64,000 bases of DNA from 55-13 sp037190145 (GTDB lineage: Bacteria; Armatimonadota; Fimbriimonadia; Fimbriimonadales; Fimbriimonadaceae): the NCBI GenBank assembly GCA_037190145.1, contig JBBCJU010000001.1, positions 62,001 to 126,000 on the forward strand, in the 5' to 3' direction. The first letter of the stretch is position 1, and every line of letters begins with the position of its first letter. This document shows positions 49,149 to 58,103 of this stretch, piece by piece. Under the pieces are notes generated by a model, which had not been told where the DNA came from, did no database searches, and was given only the letters and a program-made list of their open reading frames with translations. The translations under genes were made by a program, and so were the position numbers.

Positions 49149-50924
49149 TTACGGGGTTATGTCTTGAACGGTGCCATGGATTCGAATGAGCTTGCCATCT
49201 TCTACAATCGCCCGGGCGCGGGTATGCAAGTTCTTCCACTTGCCCTTTGATGTTAGAAAACTAAAGGTCTCGTCTATTGCGTGAAACTCCTCATAGAGCT
49301 TGCGACGCACTTGATCGTATCGGGGTCTTTCATCCGGATTTAGGCGATCCCGAAACTCAGGCGGCAGCATCGGACCCTTCTTAGGGTCATGATCGTGGAT
49401 GACATATAGGTGCTCGGACCACTCATAGGTGTTACTGGTGAGGTCGTAAACATAAGACCCCATCTGAGCCATTTCTTCCGCATAGCGAAGCTGCTCATTC
49501 CTTCTCTCCAGCGCCATGGTGATCCGCCGTTCCTCAGTTACGTCTTGACATGTCCCCACCAAACGAACAACTTTCCGGTTGTGATACTCCACACTCCCCA
49601 GGGCATGCACCCACTTGATTCGATCCCCAAAAACAAGTCGGTAAACCACATTTAAGGGAAGACCGTGAGATAAAGTACGCGCCAGGCTCCCATCGTAGAG
49701 ACTACGATCATCCTGGTGGAGGAGTTGGTAAAACTCTTCTGCTGTGGGTACACCAAGCGTTGCGGAACGCTCAAAGATTTTGTACATCGTGTTCGACCAA
49801 ATTGATCGGTCTTCGCCAACACTCCAGTAGTAAGAGCCGAGTCCCGCAATCTCTTCGGCTTCTTCTAGCAACCGCTCGCTATCTCTTAACCTCTGATCTG
49901 TGTTTGCTTGGCTGGTGATATCTTGGACCGTTCCCACAAGCCTTATTACCCGCCCATCTTCCACCACAGGCTTGGCTACCGAATAAACATAAATCGACTC
50001 GCCGTCGGGCCGTATGTAACGATATCTTTCGCTTAAAGGAGTCTGACGATCGATCGTCTCACGGATGGCTTGGCCAAAGCTGGGCAAATCGTCCGGATGA
50101 ATTCGGCGCACAAATTCCTCTGTTTCAACCCAACCTTCCTGAACTGGCAAGCCGTAGATTTTGTAGAGAGCATCTGACCATAGGCCCAGATTTCGCTGAA
50201 CGTCGTACTCGTAGTAACCCAGCCGGGCTACTTCTTGGGCCTGATTCAAAATGGTCGCCAAAGCTTGGAGACGATCTCTTAGCAGACGTGACTCATGGAT
50301 ATCGGTCGCCGAACCGTAATAGCGAATCGGAGTTCCATCCTCGCTCAGTTGAGGAATCGTCTTGCTGATGTGCCACTTATACTGCCCATCGTGCCGTCGA
50401 ATACGAAGTTCAACTTCAAAGGACTCATTCTGAGGTCGACTTGACGCGATCGCATCTTTCAGCAATGGAAGGTCTTCCGGATGTATCACAGACTCCCAAT
50501 GCGTGCCAAGAGCTTGATCTGGCTTCAAACCCGTGTATTCGTAGAATCGAGCGTTGTAATGGAAAATCCGAGCGTCCGGCGTTGCCACGTAAACCATCTG
50601 AGGCATGGAATCCGCTAAAAGTCTCCACTCTTGCTCGCTTTGGCGGAGAGCCCTCTCCACGGCTCGACGACGCAGAATCTCTTGGAGAAGAACGTTTTTC
50701 TCTGACTCAACCGCTTCTAAAGCCGCTGCAGTCTGCTTATCGCTCAGGGTCGCTACAATCTCAGCACGAGTCGCTGCACCCACTTTCTGGCGAATACGCT
50801 GCCAATAAGTTCGGACCGTATCAGCACTGAGAGCCAATTCCAAGGCAATTTGCTTATCTCCTAAGCCTTGACGGGCAAGATTCAGAACCTTCTCTTCTTG
50901 CCTCGATAGCTGACGTTTTTCCAT
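49149..50924 (-). CDS. LuxR-type HTH regulator with four C-terminal PAS domains
   Basis: 591 aa. Residues about 5-60 are a LuxR/GerE helix-turn-helix (LSRQEEKVLNLARQGLGDKQIALELALSADTVRTYWQRIR). A coiled coil follows (65-95), then four PAS/PAC units beginning near residues 95, 225, 350 and 470, each ending with a DITE/DVTE-type or DIT sequence (SATDIHE, VGTVQDIT, VGTCQDVT, HGTVQDIT). There is no kinase, GGDEF, receiver or other output domain. DNA binding is the only output. The DNA-binding domain at the N-terminus is the reverse of usual PAS-LuxR proteins. It is cytoplasmic. The signal is unknown. Confidence 0.88.
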   Translation of the reverse strand: MEKRQLSRQEEKVLNLARQGLGDKQIALELALSADTVRTYWQRIRQKVGAATRAEIVATLSDKQTAAALEAVESEKNVLLQEILRRRAVERALRQSEQEWRLLADSMPQMVYVATPDARIFHYNARFYEYTGLKPDQALGTHWESVIHPEDLPLLKDAIASSRPQNESFEVELRIRRHDGQYKWHISKTIPQLSEDGTPIRYYGSATDIHESRLLRDRLQALATILNQAQEVARLGYYEYDVQRNLGLWSDALYKIYGLPVQEGWVETEEFVRRIHPDDLPSFGQAIRETIDRQTPLSERYRYIRPDGESIYVYSVAKPVVEDGRVIRLVGTVQDITSQANTDQRLRDSERLLEEAEEIAGLGSYYWSVGEDRSIWSNTMYKIFERSATLGVPTAEEFYQLLHQDDRSLYDGSLARTLSHGLPLNVVYRLVFGDRIKWVHALGSVEYHNRKVVRLVGTCQDVTEERRITMALERRNEQLRYAEEMAQMGSYVYDLTSNTYEWSEHLYVIHDHDPKKGPMLPPEFRDRLNPDERPRYDQVRRKLYEEFHAIDETFSFLTSKGKWKNLHTRARAIVEDGKLIRIHGTVQDITP

Positions 50925-51021
50925 CGACCGTATTGCAACACCAAAAGTAGCGTGTACAAATGTAGTCGATTAACCGTCAAAATGCAAGGATGTTTCTAAA
51001 ATTACAATAAATGGCGCAAAA

Positions 51022-51657
51022 TTAGACTAGTGGTATCTGAATCCCAGCTGTCGTGAGTCCAGTCCTGATCTGCCCATCAGTCGGCTGGCTAGGGTCAATC
51101 AAGAAAGCTATCCAACCCCTCTCCCGTACAGCTTCGATATTTGCCCGTGAATCATCAAAGAAAACAATCTCCTTACCTCGGCAACCAAGACGTTCTTCAA
51201 AGGCCTCAAAAATCTTAGGATCAGGCTTCGACGCACCAACTAGATGGGATGCCATTCTCACTTGAAGAGCCTCGTTAGCCGGGAAGCGTCCCGAATGAAA
51301 CATATCATGCCAATGCGGCTCATTGGTATTTGAAAGGCAAGCCGTCACCAACCCAATATCATTCAAAGACCTAACAATTTGATCCACCCCAGCATAAGGT
51401 TCCACCATGATGTGGTTATGAACCTTTAGCGCCTCCTCTTCATTCTTAGTCCCGAGGGAGTTGGACAATTGTCTTAGATATTCCGAGTCGCCAATCTCTC
51501 CCGACTGATAGGCCTCCAAAAAGGGGGAATTGACAAGACTTGCATCCTCTGCAACGGCGGGCGAGATCGTCACGTTTGCGCACCTGGCCGCTTCGGCCCA
51601 GAAATGGGTAATCCGGATAAGAACTCCGCCAACATCAAAACCCACCACCTTGACCAT
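51022..51657 (-). CDS. HAD-superfamily hydrolase (HAD-IA, YihX-like)
   Basis: 211 aa. Motif I is FDVGGVLI: the nucleophile Asp8 is kept but the usual second Asp (DxD) is Gly, as in YihX-like and related HAD-IA members. Motif II is CLSNT, motif III is ASKPDPKIFE (Lys) and motif IV is IVFFDDSRANI. It probably hydrolyses a small phosphoester such as a sugar phosphate. The cap helices (residues 15-85) are of the C1 type. It is divergent from the apionate-lactonase-like gene with only 25 bases between the starts. Confidence 0.85.
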   Translation of the reverse strand: MVKVVGFDVGGVLIRITHFWAEAARCANVTISPAVAEDASLVNSPFLEAYQSGEIGDSEYLRQLSNSLGTKNEEEALKVHNHIMVEPYAGVDQIVRSLNDIGLVTACLSNTNEPHWHDMFHSGRFPANEALQVRMASHLVGASKPDPKIFEAFEERLGCRGKEIVFFDDSRANIEAVRERGWIAFLIDPSQPTDGQIRTGLTTAGIQIPLV

Positions 51658-51682
51658 ATGCAGTTGTTATACTCAGATTCGG

Positions 51683-53044
51683 ATGAGCCAAGAACGACCG
51701 ATTCGATTGCATGCTGGACCCTGGACCGTAGAGTTTGAACGGTGGAGCGGTTGGGTCCGAGGGATTCGACTGGGAGGCATTGAGGTTGTGCGTGCCGTCT
51801 ATTCCGTAGTTCGCGGGGACGACTGGACAACGATGTCTCAACGAATTGTGACCAGCCACGTAAGCCAAGAGGATGGATCCTTTGAGGCCACGTGGAAATC
51901 GGAGCTGGATGACATGGCCTTCTCCTGGGAAGGGCGCGTCTGGTCTGATGGCAAAACCCTCCAGATAGAGACCATCGGTACATCTGGGCAAAGTTATGAG
52001 TCCAGACGGACTGGAATGTGCGTTCTTCATCCGCGTGAAGTCTCTGGCCTTGCCTGCACGGTAACTCACAACGATGGCACAACGGATTCAGGGGTGTTTC
52101 CGGTAGAGATTCCACCCGATCAGCCATTTTTCGATATTCGCACCCTTTCCCACTCCGTCGGCGATGCAACGCTTCAGATGGAGTTCAAAGGCGAAGTCTT
52201 TGAGATGGAAGACCAGCGAAACTATACCGATGTCTCCTTCAAAACCTACGTTCGACCCCAGTCCTGGCCGCAACCGTTTGCAGTAAAGGATGGAGACGTT
52301 TTTCATCATGGGTTGCACCTTAGCTATACCGGAACACCTACCGATGGAGAATCCCCAAGCCGCGTGCTTCTGACTCCTTCTGAAGAATGGATTCCCGTAC
52401 CACGGATCGGAACTTACGGGCATAGATCTGAGGATAAGTTTGACTTTTTGCTGAATCCAGAACAACCCGCAGATTGGAGTCCAGCAAACATCGGCGAGAT
52501 TCACCAAGCCGGGAGCTTTATCGAATTCAATCGATCTCGCTCAAATCTTCCTGGCAAGGATGGAGTTGCCTTCGGAGCAACCCCTCAGGTTCACGCTTTT
52601 GACGAACGCACAATCATGGAAAACACGCATGGTATTGCCGATATTGTTCGGAACGCCAAGGAGTTCGCGAGTGGAAAGAAGGTTGCCATTGGACCGCTCG
52701 CCCTAAAGAATCGACGACAAGAGTTTGATGATCGCCTATCCATGAGTCTTGGTCCTACTTGGCTACTTGCCTCCTTGGTCAGCGCGGCCGAGGGTGGTGC
52801 TGCTGCCGTATCTGTCATAAACGAATCCGATTTCACGGATGATCTAGTTGAGGTCGTGCAGTTATTGAGACAGGCAGATCAGATTCGACTTCTCCATAGC
52901 ACGTCCCCGTATCAAGCAATAGGTTTCCAGATTGAGAATGGGGAGAAAACCGTTCTCGCCAACTTACGACCATACGTCACTTCTGTCACGTACCAAAGTG
53001 ATCACGAACTAGATCCCTACGAAATACGCGTCGTGGAGTCTTAA
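51683..53044 (+). CDS. D-apionate lactonase-like protein
   Basis: 453 aa from the ATG at 51683. A frame extending to 51530 would run into the divergent HAD gene. The protein has a beta-rich N-terminus (RLHAGPWTVEFERWSGWVRGIRLGGIEVVRAVYSVVRGDDW) and the block FEMEDQRNYTDVSFKTYVRP, which I associate with the ApnL (D-apionate lactonase) family. This comes from memory and was not searched. A barrel-like C-terminal half follows. The gene is upstream of araD. A role in pentose or sugar-lactone catabolism fits, but the exact substrate is uncertain. No signal peptide. Confidence 0.5.
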   Translation: MSQERPIRLHAGPWTVEFERWSGWVRGIRLGGIEVVRAVYSVVRGDDWTTMSQRIVTSHVSQEDGSFEATWKSELDDMAFSWEGRVWSDGKTLQIETIGTSGQSYESRRTGMCVLHPREVSGLACTVTHNDGTTDSGVFPVEIPPDQPFFDIRTLSHSVGDATLQMEFKGEVFEMEDQRNYTDVSFKTYVRPQSWPQPFAVKDGDVFHHGLHLSYTGTPTDGESPSRVLLTPSEEWIPVPRIGTYGHRSEDKFDFLLNPEQPADWSPANIGEIHQAGSFIEFNRSRSNLPGKDGVAFGATPQVHAFDERTIMENTHGIADIVRNAKEFASGKKVAIGPLALKNRRQEFDDRLSMSLGPTWLLASLVSAAEGGAAAVSVINESDFTDDLVEVVQLLRQADQIRLLHSTSPYQAIGFQIENGEKTVLANLRPYVTSVTYQSDHELDPYEIRVVES

Positions 53045-53140
53045 GATGATTTTCAACTTCAGAGCGAAAAGAAGTTCTCGGAAAGTCTATGATCAGGAAG
53101 CAGAGACTCGGAATACGAGTCCGAGAGGGATTTAGAAGAA

Positions 53141-53776
53141 TTGACAATTCGAGAACAGGTTTGCGCTGCGAACAAGGCGCTTCGAACAGAGAATCTGGTA
53201 ACGATGCACAGCGGCAACGTAAGTGGTCGCGAAGGCGATGTGATTTACATCAAACCCAGCGGTATGGATTACGACGCAATGACGCCGGAGAAGATGGTTG
53301 CGGTGTCTATCTCCAGCGGCGAAGTCCTAGAATCCACCTTGCGCCCCAGCGTTGACCTCCCCCACCACCTGTTTCTCTATCGAAATGATCCGTCCATTCA
53401 GGCAGTCATCCACACCCACAGCAACTATGCGACGGCGTTTGCCGCGGTTCATCGACCCATTCCATTGATCCTGACCGCAATCGCAGACGAATTTGGCGGT
53501 GAGATTCCATGCACTCCTTACATCGACAATGAGGGCGAGAACATTGGACAAGGGATTTTAAAGCATCGAACCCAAGCTCCCGCGATCTTGCTCGGCAACC
53601 ACGGCGTGTTTGCATGGGGAGGGTCGGTGAAGGATGCCCTTAAGGCAGCGGTGATGGTTGAAGACGTGGCGAAAACCGCAATTTTGGCTTATCAATTAGG
53701 CGAGCCGCTGAGGCTTGATCCAGATGAAGCTCTGAAGTGGTGGGATCGATACCACAATCGGTATGGTCAGGGCTGA
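53141..53776 (+). CDS. araD: L-ribulose-5-phosphate 4-epimerase AraD (class II aldolase family)
   Basis: 211 aa. The start is the TTG at 53141 with GAGAGG upstream. The class II aldolase/adducin fold shows EN/LVTMHSGNVSGR, VIYIKPSGMDYDAMTPEKMV, RPSVDLPHHLFLY (acid residue region), VIHTHSNYATAF (two zinc-binding His), FGGEIPCTPY and LLGNHGVFAWG (third His), and the C-terminal HNRYGQG typical of AraD. It interconverts L-ribulose-5-P and D-xylulose-5-P. L-fuculose-phosphate aldolase or OtnC-like enzymes are alternatives but match less well at the C-terminus. It follows the apionate-lactonase-like gene by about 100 bases. Confidence 0.85.
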   Translation: MTIREQVCAANKALRTENLVTMHSGNVSGREGDVIYIKPSGMDYDAMTPEKMVAVSISSGEVLESTLRPSVDLPHHLFLYRNDPSIQAVIHTHSNYATAFAAVHRPIPLILTAIADEFGGEIPCTPYIDNEGENIGQGILKHRTQAPAILLGNHGVFAWGGSVKDALKAAVMVEDVAKTAILAYQLGEPLRLDPDEALKWWDRYHNRYGQG

Positions 53777-53814
53777 TCCCAAGGACCGCCGAATATACTC
53801 GGCAGCCCCGGAAA

Positions 53815-54642
53815 TTACCTCCCGCCCAATCCGCTCAAGTTAATCCCCTTCATGAAATACCGCTGAGCGCAGAAGAAAAGCACAACCATTGGCAGAATGT
53901 GAATAAGGGATGCAGCCATGAGTTGGTTCGTCTCCGTTCCATAGCTGTCCTGGAACATCCTCAACCCAAGGGACACGGTGTACTTCTCCGGCGAATTCAG
54001 GTAAATCAACGGACCATTAAAGTCGTCCCAGTGACCGATAAAGCTTAGTACGGCGACGGTGGCGATGACCGGGCCAGACAAGGGGAGAAGTATCTTCCAC
54101 CAGATGCGGAAAAATCCGGCTCCGTCGAGCATCGCCGCCTCGTCGAATTCCTTCGGAATCGTCAAGAAAAACTGACGCATGAGGAAGATGTTAAAAGCTC
54201 CTCCTCCAAACAGCGCAGGAATCACCAGCGGATAGAACGTATCAATCGCTCCCAACTCACGCCAGATCATGAAGACCGGAATCATGGTCACCTGGCCGGG
54301 AAGCATCATAGTGGCCAACATGATGTAGAACATCAGATTCCTTCCCCGGAAGTTGAACCGAGAGAATCCATAAGCCACCAAGGAGCAAGTCAGCACCCCA
54401 AACAACGTTGTGGTGACCGTAATCAGTAGCGTGTTTCCGACCCACTTCGTAAACGGAAGCGCCGACCAGGCCTTGGAAAAGTTCTCCCAAAGCGGAGGAT
54501 TGGGAATCCACTGAGGCGGGAACTTGAAGGCATCCTGATTATCTTTGAGCGCGGTGCTGATCGTCCACAAAAACGGAATCAGGAACAACACCCCCAAGGA
54601 GATCAAAAGGAAGTAAACAAAGGCCTTCACGCTCGGCTTCAT
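53815..54642 (-). CDS. carbohydrate ABC transporter permease, MalG-type
   Basis: 275 aa, six membrane helices. The binding-protein-dependent transporter signature (EAA loop) is FDEAAMLDGAGFFRIWWKILLPLSGPV, near residues 188-215. An early Pro/Trp-rich periplasmic stretch (PPQWIPNPPLWENF) is typical of MalG/LacG. It pairs with the overlapping upstream MalF-type gene (4-base ATGA overlap). No ATPase gene is nearby, so a shared MsmK/UgpC-type ATPase encoded elsewhere is expected. Confidence 0.95.
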   Translation of the reverse strand: MKPSVKAFVYFLLISLGVLFLIPFLWTISTALKDNQDAFKFPPQWIPNPPLWENFSKAWSALPFTKWVGNTLLITVTTTLFGVLTCSLVAYGFSRFNFRGRNLMFYIMLATMMLPGQVTMIPVFMIWRELGAIDTFYPLVIPALFGGGAFNIFLMRQFFLTIPKEFDEAAMLDGAGFFRIWWKILLPLSGPVIATVAVLSFIGHWDDFNGPLIYLNSPEKYTVSLGLRMFQDSYGTETNQLMAASLIHILPMVVLFFCAQRYFMKGINLSGLGGR

Positions 54643-55514
54643 TTCGCCTCCGCTTCATAGTGAACCCATCGCTTGCTACTCCAAAACTGGATCGCGGTGA
54701 TAACCATCAAAATCAAAAAGAGCATCCACGCCATGGCACTGGCTTTGCCCAACTTGAAATACTCAAACGCATTCCTAAACAAACTCAGCGCATAGAACAA
54801 AGTGGAGTTGTTTGGACCGCCTCCGGTCATGATGTAGGCCTGGGTAAACACTTGAAATGCGCCAATGAAGCCCAGAATCAGATTAAAGAAGATGACCGGA
54901 GAGAGTTGAGGAACCGTGATGTACCGAAACTGTTGCCACGCCGAAGCTCCATCAATGCGGGCCGCTTCATAGTAACTCTCTGAGATTCCCTGGAGGCCAG
55001 CAAGGAAGATCACCATCCGCCCTCCACCAATGCCCCAGAGGGACATTACCACGAATGCCCAAAGCGTGAACTTCTCGTCTGCTAACCACTCAGCCCCACC
55101 AATGCCGAAAAGCCCAAGACCATAGTTGAGGAGGCCATAGTCGTTGTTAAAAATCCACTGCCAAAGGAGCGCACTTGCCGCCGCGGGAACCAAGGATGGA
55201 AGATAGAAAACCGTTCGGAATATCCTTTGCCCCCGCACTTTCTGATTCAGCAGAATCGCCAGCGCTAAGGATCCGATGATTCCTAGCGGCACCGAGAACA
55301 GGGCGTAGGTAAAGGTCACCTGTAGCGACTTCCAAAATAACGGATCCTGAGTTAGTAAGCGCTCATAATTCTTGGTCCCAACCCACTCCATTTTTGCCAG
55401 GTCGTACTTTGTAAAGCTCAAATAGAGCGAAGTCAGCATTGGTCCCGCTGTAAAAATCAGGAAGCCGATCAGCCAAGGGAGTGTGAAGAGGAAACCAGCG
55501 GTTGATCGTTTCAT
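54639..55514 (-). CDS. carbohydrate ABC transporter permease, MalF-type
   Basis: 291 aa from the ATG at 55514 (GGAAGGAG 7 bases upstream). An upstream in-frame start at 55559 falls inside the intergenic hairpin region. Six membrane helices. The EAA loop is YYEAARIDGASAWQQFRYITVPQLSPV. The N-terminus (FLFTLPWLIGFLIFTAGPMLTSLYLSFT) is the hallmark of UgpA/MalF permeases. It forms a heterodimer with the following MalG-type protein and receives sugar from the lipoprotein encoded just upstream. Confidence 0.95.
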   Translation of the reverse strand: MKRSTAGFLFTLPWLIGFLIFTAGPMLTSLYLSFTKYDLAKMEWVGTKNYERLLTQDPLFWKSLQVTFTYALFSVPLGIIGSLALAILLNQKVRGQRIFRTVFYLPSLVPAAASALLWQWIFNNDYGLLNYGLGLFGIGGAEWLADEKFTLWAFVVMSLWGIGGGRMVIFLAGLQGISESYYEAARIDGASAWQQFRYITVPQLSPVIFFNLILGFIGAFQVFTQAYIMTGGGPNNSTLFYALSLFRNAFEYFKLGKASAMAWMLFLILMVITAIQFWSSKRWVHYEAEAK

Positions 55515-55543
55515 TTGCGGGCTCCTTCCTTTACAAGCTGTCG

Positions 55544-55575
55544 ATAGGAGGGCCCCCATCCTGCCCTTCTCCTAT
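55544..55575 (-). other. stem-loop between binding-protein and permease genes
   Basis: ataggag (55544-55550) pairs with ctcctat (55569-55575) around a C/G-rich 18-base loop, in the 104-base gap between the solute-binding gene stop and the MalF start. Such hairpins often protect the upstream message so that the binding protein is made in excess. That role is an inference. Confidence 0.35.
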
Positions 55576-55617
55576 GGCTGAGTCGCAAGACAAAGCTATG
55601 GCATACAGCAGAGATGC

Positions 55618-56934
55618 TCAAAGTCCCGGATCCTCCGCCAAAACTCTATTCACGGAATCAGCGGCTCTCTTCATCGCGGTGGAAGCATCTTTCTCACGTC
55701 CGGCAAAGAGGTTGTCCAGTTCGCCCCCGACAGTCTGCATCACCTCTTGCCAACGAGGACCAATGGGAAGAACCTTTCCTTTCGAAACCGTCAGAGCAAC
55801 GGCATCCATGTTGAATGGCTTCTCTTTGGGCTTCAAAAAGTCATCTGATTCCGCCAATGCAATTCGGGTTGGAGACTGACGTCGCTGCTCGATGTACAGG
55901 ATTCGCTCAGCAATCGGTCCATTCATAAACTTCATGAACCGCCAAGAGGCATCAGGGTTTTTGGTTTCCCGATACATGACGAGTTGATTTCCCTTTACAA
56001 AAAAAGAATCCCCCTTTGGCCCAAGAGGCATTGGGCAGATATCCCAATCAAAACGGGTCACCATCTCTCGATATCGCGACGACATCCCTACATAGTCAAA
56101 GGTCATCGCCATCTTCCCCGTTTCAAAGCTAAATGCGGAGTTCGCACCTTGCGATGGAGTCGGAGAACACTTATGCTTCCAACGCAAATCCGAAATCCAT
56201 TGCATCGCCTGAATGGATTCCGGCATGGTTAACCCAGACTTTTGAAGATCATCTGTTAGAAACTTTCCGCCAAACGCTTGAAGCACTCCAATGTAAAAAG
56301 GCATCGGAGGCATATTGATCCCAAACTGCGTGGGACGCCCGGAGCTATCGAACTTGGTGCACTTCTTGGCGTATTCCAGAACTTTGTCGTAAGTCCATTC
56401 GCCACGCTTCCAAAGCTCATAAGGGTCTTCTAATCCCTCTGCCGCCAAGAGGGTCTTGTTATAGAACATGATCCCTCCACCAAAAAGCACGTTTATGCCC
56501 TGTATACGCCCGTTTACGCGGCCTTCCTCTATGGATAGGGGATAGAAGTCGGACAGGTTGTACTCAGGGTCTTTAGCGATCAAATCATCTAAATCGCGAA
56601 AGTAGTTGCGTTCGGCAAGCTGCGGGAAGTCAAAGTGATCCACCCGAACCACGTCAGGCGCAGTGCGTGACGCAAACATCACGATCATCTTGTTTCGATA
56701 GGCAGAACCCGGAACCTTGAACAGACGAACATTTACGTCAGGATTCCTTTTATTGAACTCATCCACAATCCGCTGCTCAATCTCTAGCTGTTGGACATTG
56801 CCCCAAGCCATATAGCGTAATTGGATACGATCATCCTTTGGCCCTGAGCAACTAGTAGCGAGAATGCCCAAGAGAATGAAAGTTACGATGCGAGACACAG
56901 CGCCTATCGTACGCAATTGAATCAAGATTTGCAA
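55618..56934 (-). CDS. extracellular sugar-binding lipoprotein of ABC importer
   Basis: 438 aa family-1 solute-binding protein. The lipobox is ILATSC. The mature fold starts IQLRYMAWGNVQQLEIEQRIVDEFNKRNPDVNVRL, then RTAPDVVRVDHFDFPQLAERNYFRDLDDLI, INVLFGGGIMFYNKTLLAAEGLEDP (ligand-pocket aromatic region) and WRFMKFMNGPIAERIL. The frame opens with a TTG at 56934. The GTG at 56898, with AGG 6 bases upstream and directly before the signal helix, is an equally good start. It is followed by the two permease genes, giving a classical sugar-importer order. The ligand may be linked to the AraD pathway nearby. Confidence 0.93.
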   Translation of the reverse strand: MQILIQLRTIGAVSRIVTFILLGILATSCSGPKDDRIQLRYMAWGNVQQLEIEQRIVDEFNKRNPDVNVRLFKVPGSAYRNKMIVMFASRTAPDVVRVDHFDFPQLAERNYFRDLDDLIAKDPEYNLSDFYPLSIEEGRVNGRIQGINVLFGGGIMFYNKTLLAAEGLEDPYELWKRGEWTYDKVLEYAKKCTKFDSSGRPTQFGINMPPMPFYIGVLQAFGGKFLTDDLQKSGLTMPESIQAMQWISDLRWKHKCSPTPSQGANSAFSFETGKMAMTFDYVGMSSRYREMVTRFDWDICPMPLGPKGDSFFVKGNQLVMYRETKNPDASWRFMKFMNGPIAERILYIEQRRQSPTRIALAESDDFLKPKEKPFNMDAVALTVSKGKVLPIGPRWQEVMQTVGGELDNLFAGREKDASTAMKRAADSVNRVLAEDPGL

Positions 56935-56951
56935 AGGTTCTATGCCGGAGT

Positions 56952-58091
56952 TTAGCTCCTAAACTTAGAAAGCACCCATTCTCGGTCTTCTTCCGATAGC
57001 AAATTCAGAACTTCTTGTCCCATCTTGGCCAGTGCGGTCGGCGATGCCTTCCCCTTCGATAAGGTGTAGCGATACGCATATGCCGCAACCACCTCTTTAT
57101 CAGAGTAGGCGGTAAGTGTCGACTTTGCCAGACTGATCTGCTGTGCACTCGCCTCCGCCGAAAGACGTCCGGCGGTCAACACATTTTCTGGGATAGGCTT
57201 GCCGGAAAGCTTACGCTCTGCCTCGATTGCGGCGACTAAGCTCATCGGAGATTCTGGTTTATCTATCGCCATTTGAAGAGCCGGTAGAGCATCCCCCCAA
57301 CCCCAATCACTGGCGGCTTTGGCTGCATGCTCCACATACAAGCCTTTGTAGAGCATGTCGATATATTCCGCTTTTGCCTCTTTCCGAAGTGGTTCATGAA
57401 TCAAGGCATAAGCTGCGGCTTTACGGAAATCTTCAGAGTTCGCCTTATAGAGAGAAATTAGTTGAGCGGTAGCCTGCTTGGTGGGCACATTGCCCAGTCC
57501 AAGAACGGAGTACCAAGAATCTTTTGAGTTCTGGGTTGCGAAAGTCATCAAGTGCTGAACACCCGTATCATCTCCTTCCTTGAAAAGAAAGACGCAACTA
57601 TTTGCCGTGTATCGACCTTCGTCATTGATAACGGTGCCCTTTGCGGCCAACCATTGCCAGTTCACGCCACCCTGAAGGTTGAGTTGCTTTTGAACAGACA
57701 ACGACTCGGGAATGGGGGCAAATGCGTAATAGTGGACTCCTTCTTTGAGTCCTAGGTAGGTCGATTCCAAATGATGGGTGTGCTTAAGCGCTTTCCACGC
57801 TGGACTTTGAGAGAGTCGTCCCGAAGACGCAATGAACTGAACTTCATTTCGCACCGATAGAGAGGATTTAGAAACAGTCCGACTACTTCCTCCTCCTTGA
57901 CCCATTGCTGGCGCCACGGCAGGCGACATGCGCACATAGTCCAGTCGAACCCCTGTCCCCACCGAAGCCTCTGCCTCCTTCTTGTAACCCATCTTGGTGA
58001 GAAATGCATTGAGTTCCCACGTATTGGGACTCAACAAAGCCACGGACGAAACCAGCAAGGCGACCATATTTGTGGGACGCACAGCATCCAC
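56952..58091 (-). CDS. exported hypothetical protein with helical-repeat C-terminus
   Basis: 379 aa, not recognised. A signal-like N-terminus (MVALLVSSVALLSP) is followed by a region with HTHHLESTYLGLKEGVHYYAFAPIPES (residues about 100-150, beta-rich) and a C-terminal 170 residues made of short alpha-helical repeats of HEAT or Sel1-like appearance (DFRKAAAYALIHEPLRKEA, HAAKAASDWGWGDALPALQMAI). It begins 12 bases after the caspase gene on the same strand and belongs to that run. Confidence 0.6.
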   Translation of the reverse strand: MDAVRPTNMVALLVSSVALLSPNTWELNAFLTKMGYKKEAEASVGTGVRLDYVRMSPAVAPAMGQGGGSSRTVSKSSLSVRNEVQFIASSGRLSQSPAWKALKHTHHLESTYLGLKEGVHYYAFAPIPESLSVQKQLNLQGGVNWQWLAAKGTVINDEGRYTANSCVFLFKEGDDTGVQHLMTFATQNSKDSWYSVLGLGNVPTKQATAQLISLYKANSEDFRKAAAYALIHEPLRKEAKAEYIDMLYKGLYVEHAAKAASDWGWGDALPALQMAIDKPESPMSLVAAIEAERKLSGKPIPENVLTAGRLSAEASAQQISLAKSTLTAYSDKEVVAAYAYRYTLSKGKASPTALAKMGQEVLNLLSEEDREWVLSKFRS

Positions 58092-58103
58092 AAAAAAGTT
58101 TGC

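Noticed and set aside
53089..53355. 88-codon frame overlapping the start of araD
   Set aside because: It is Arg/Gln-rich nonsense in a different frame from the conserved AraD motifs.
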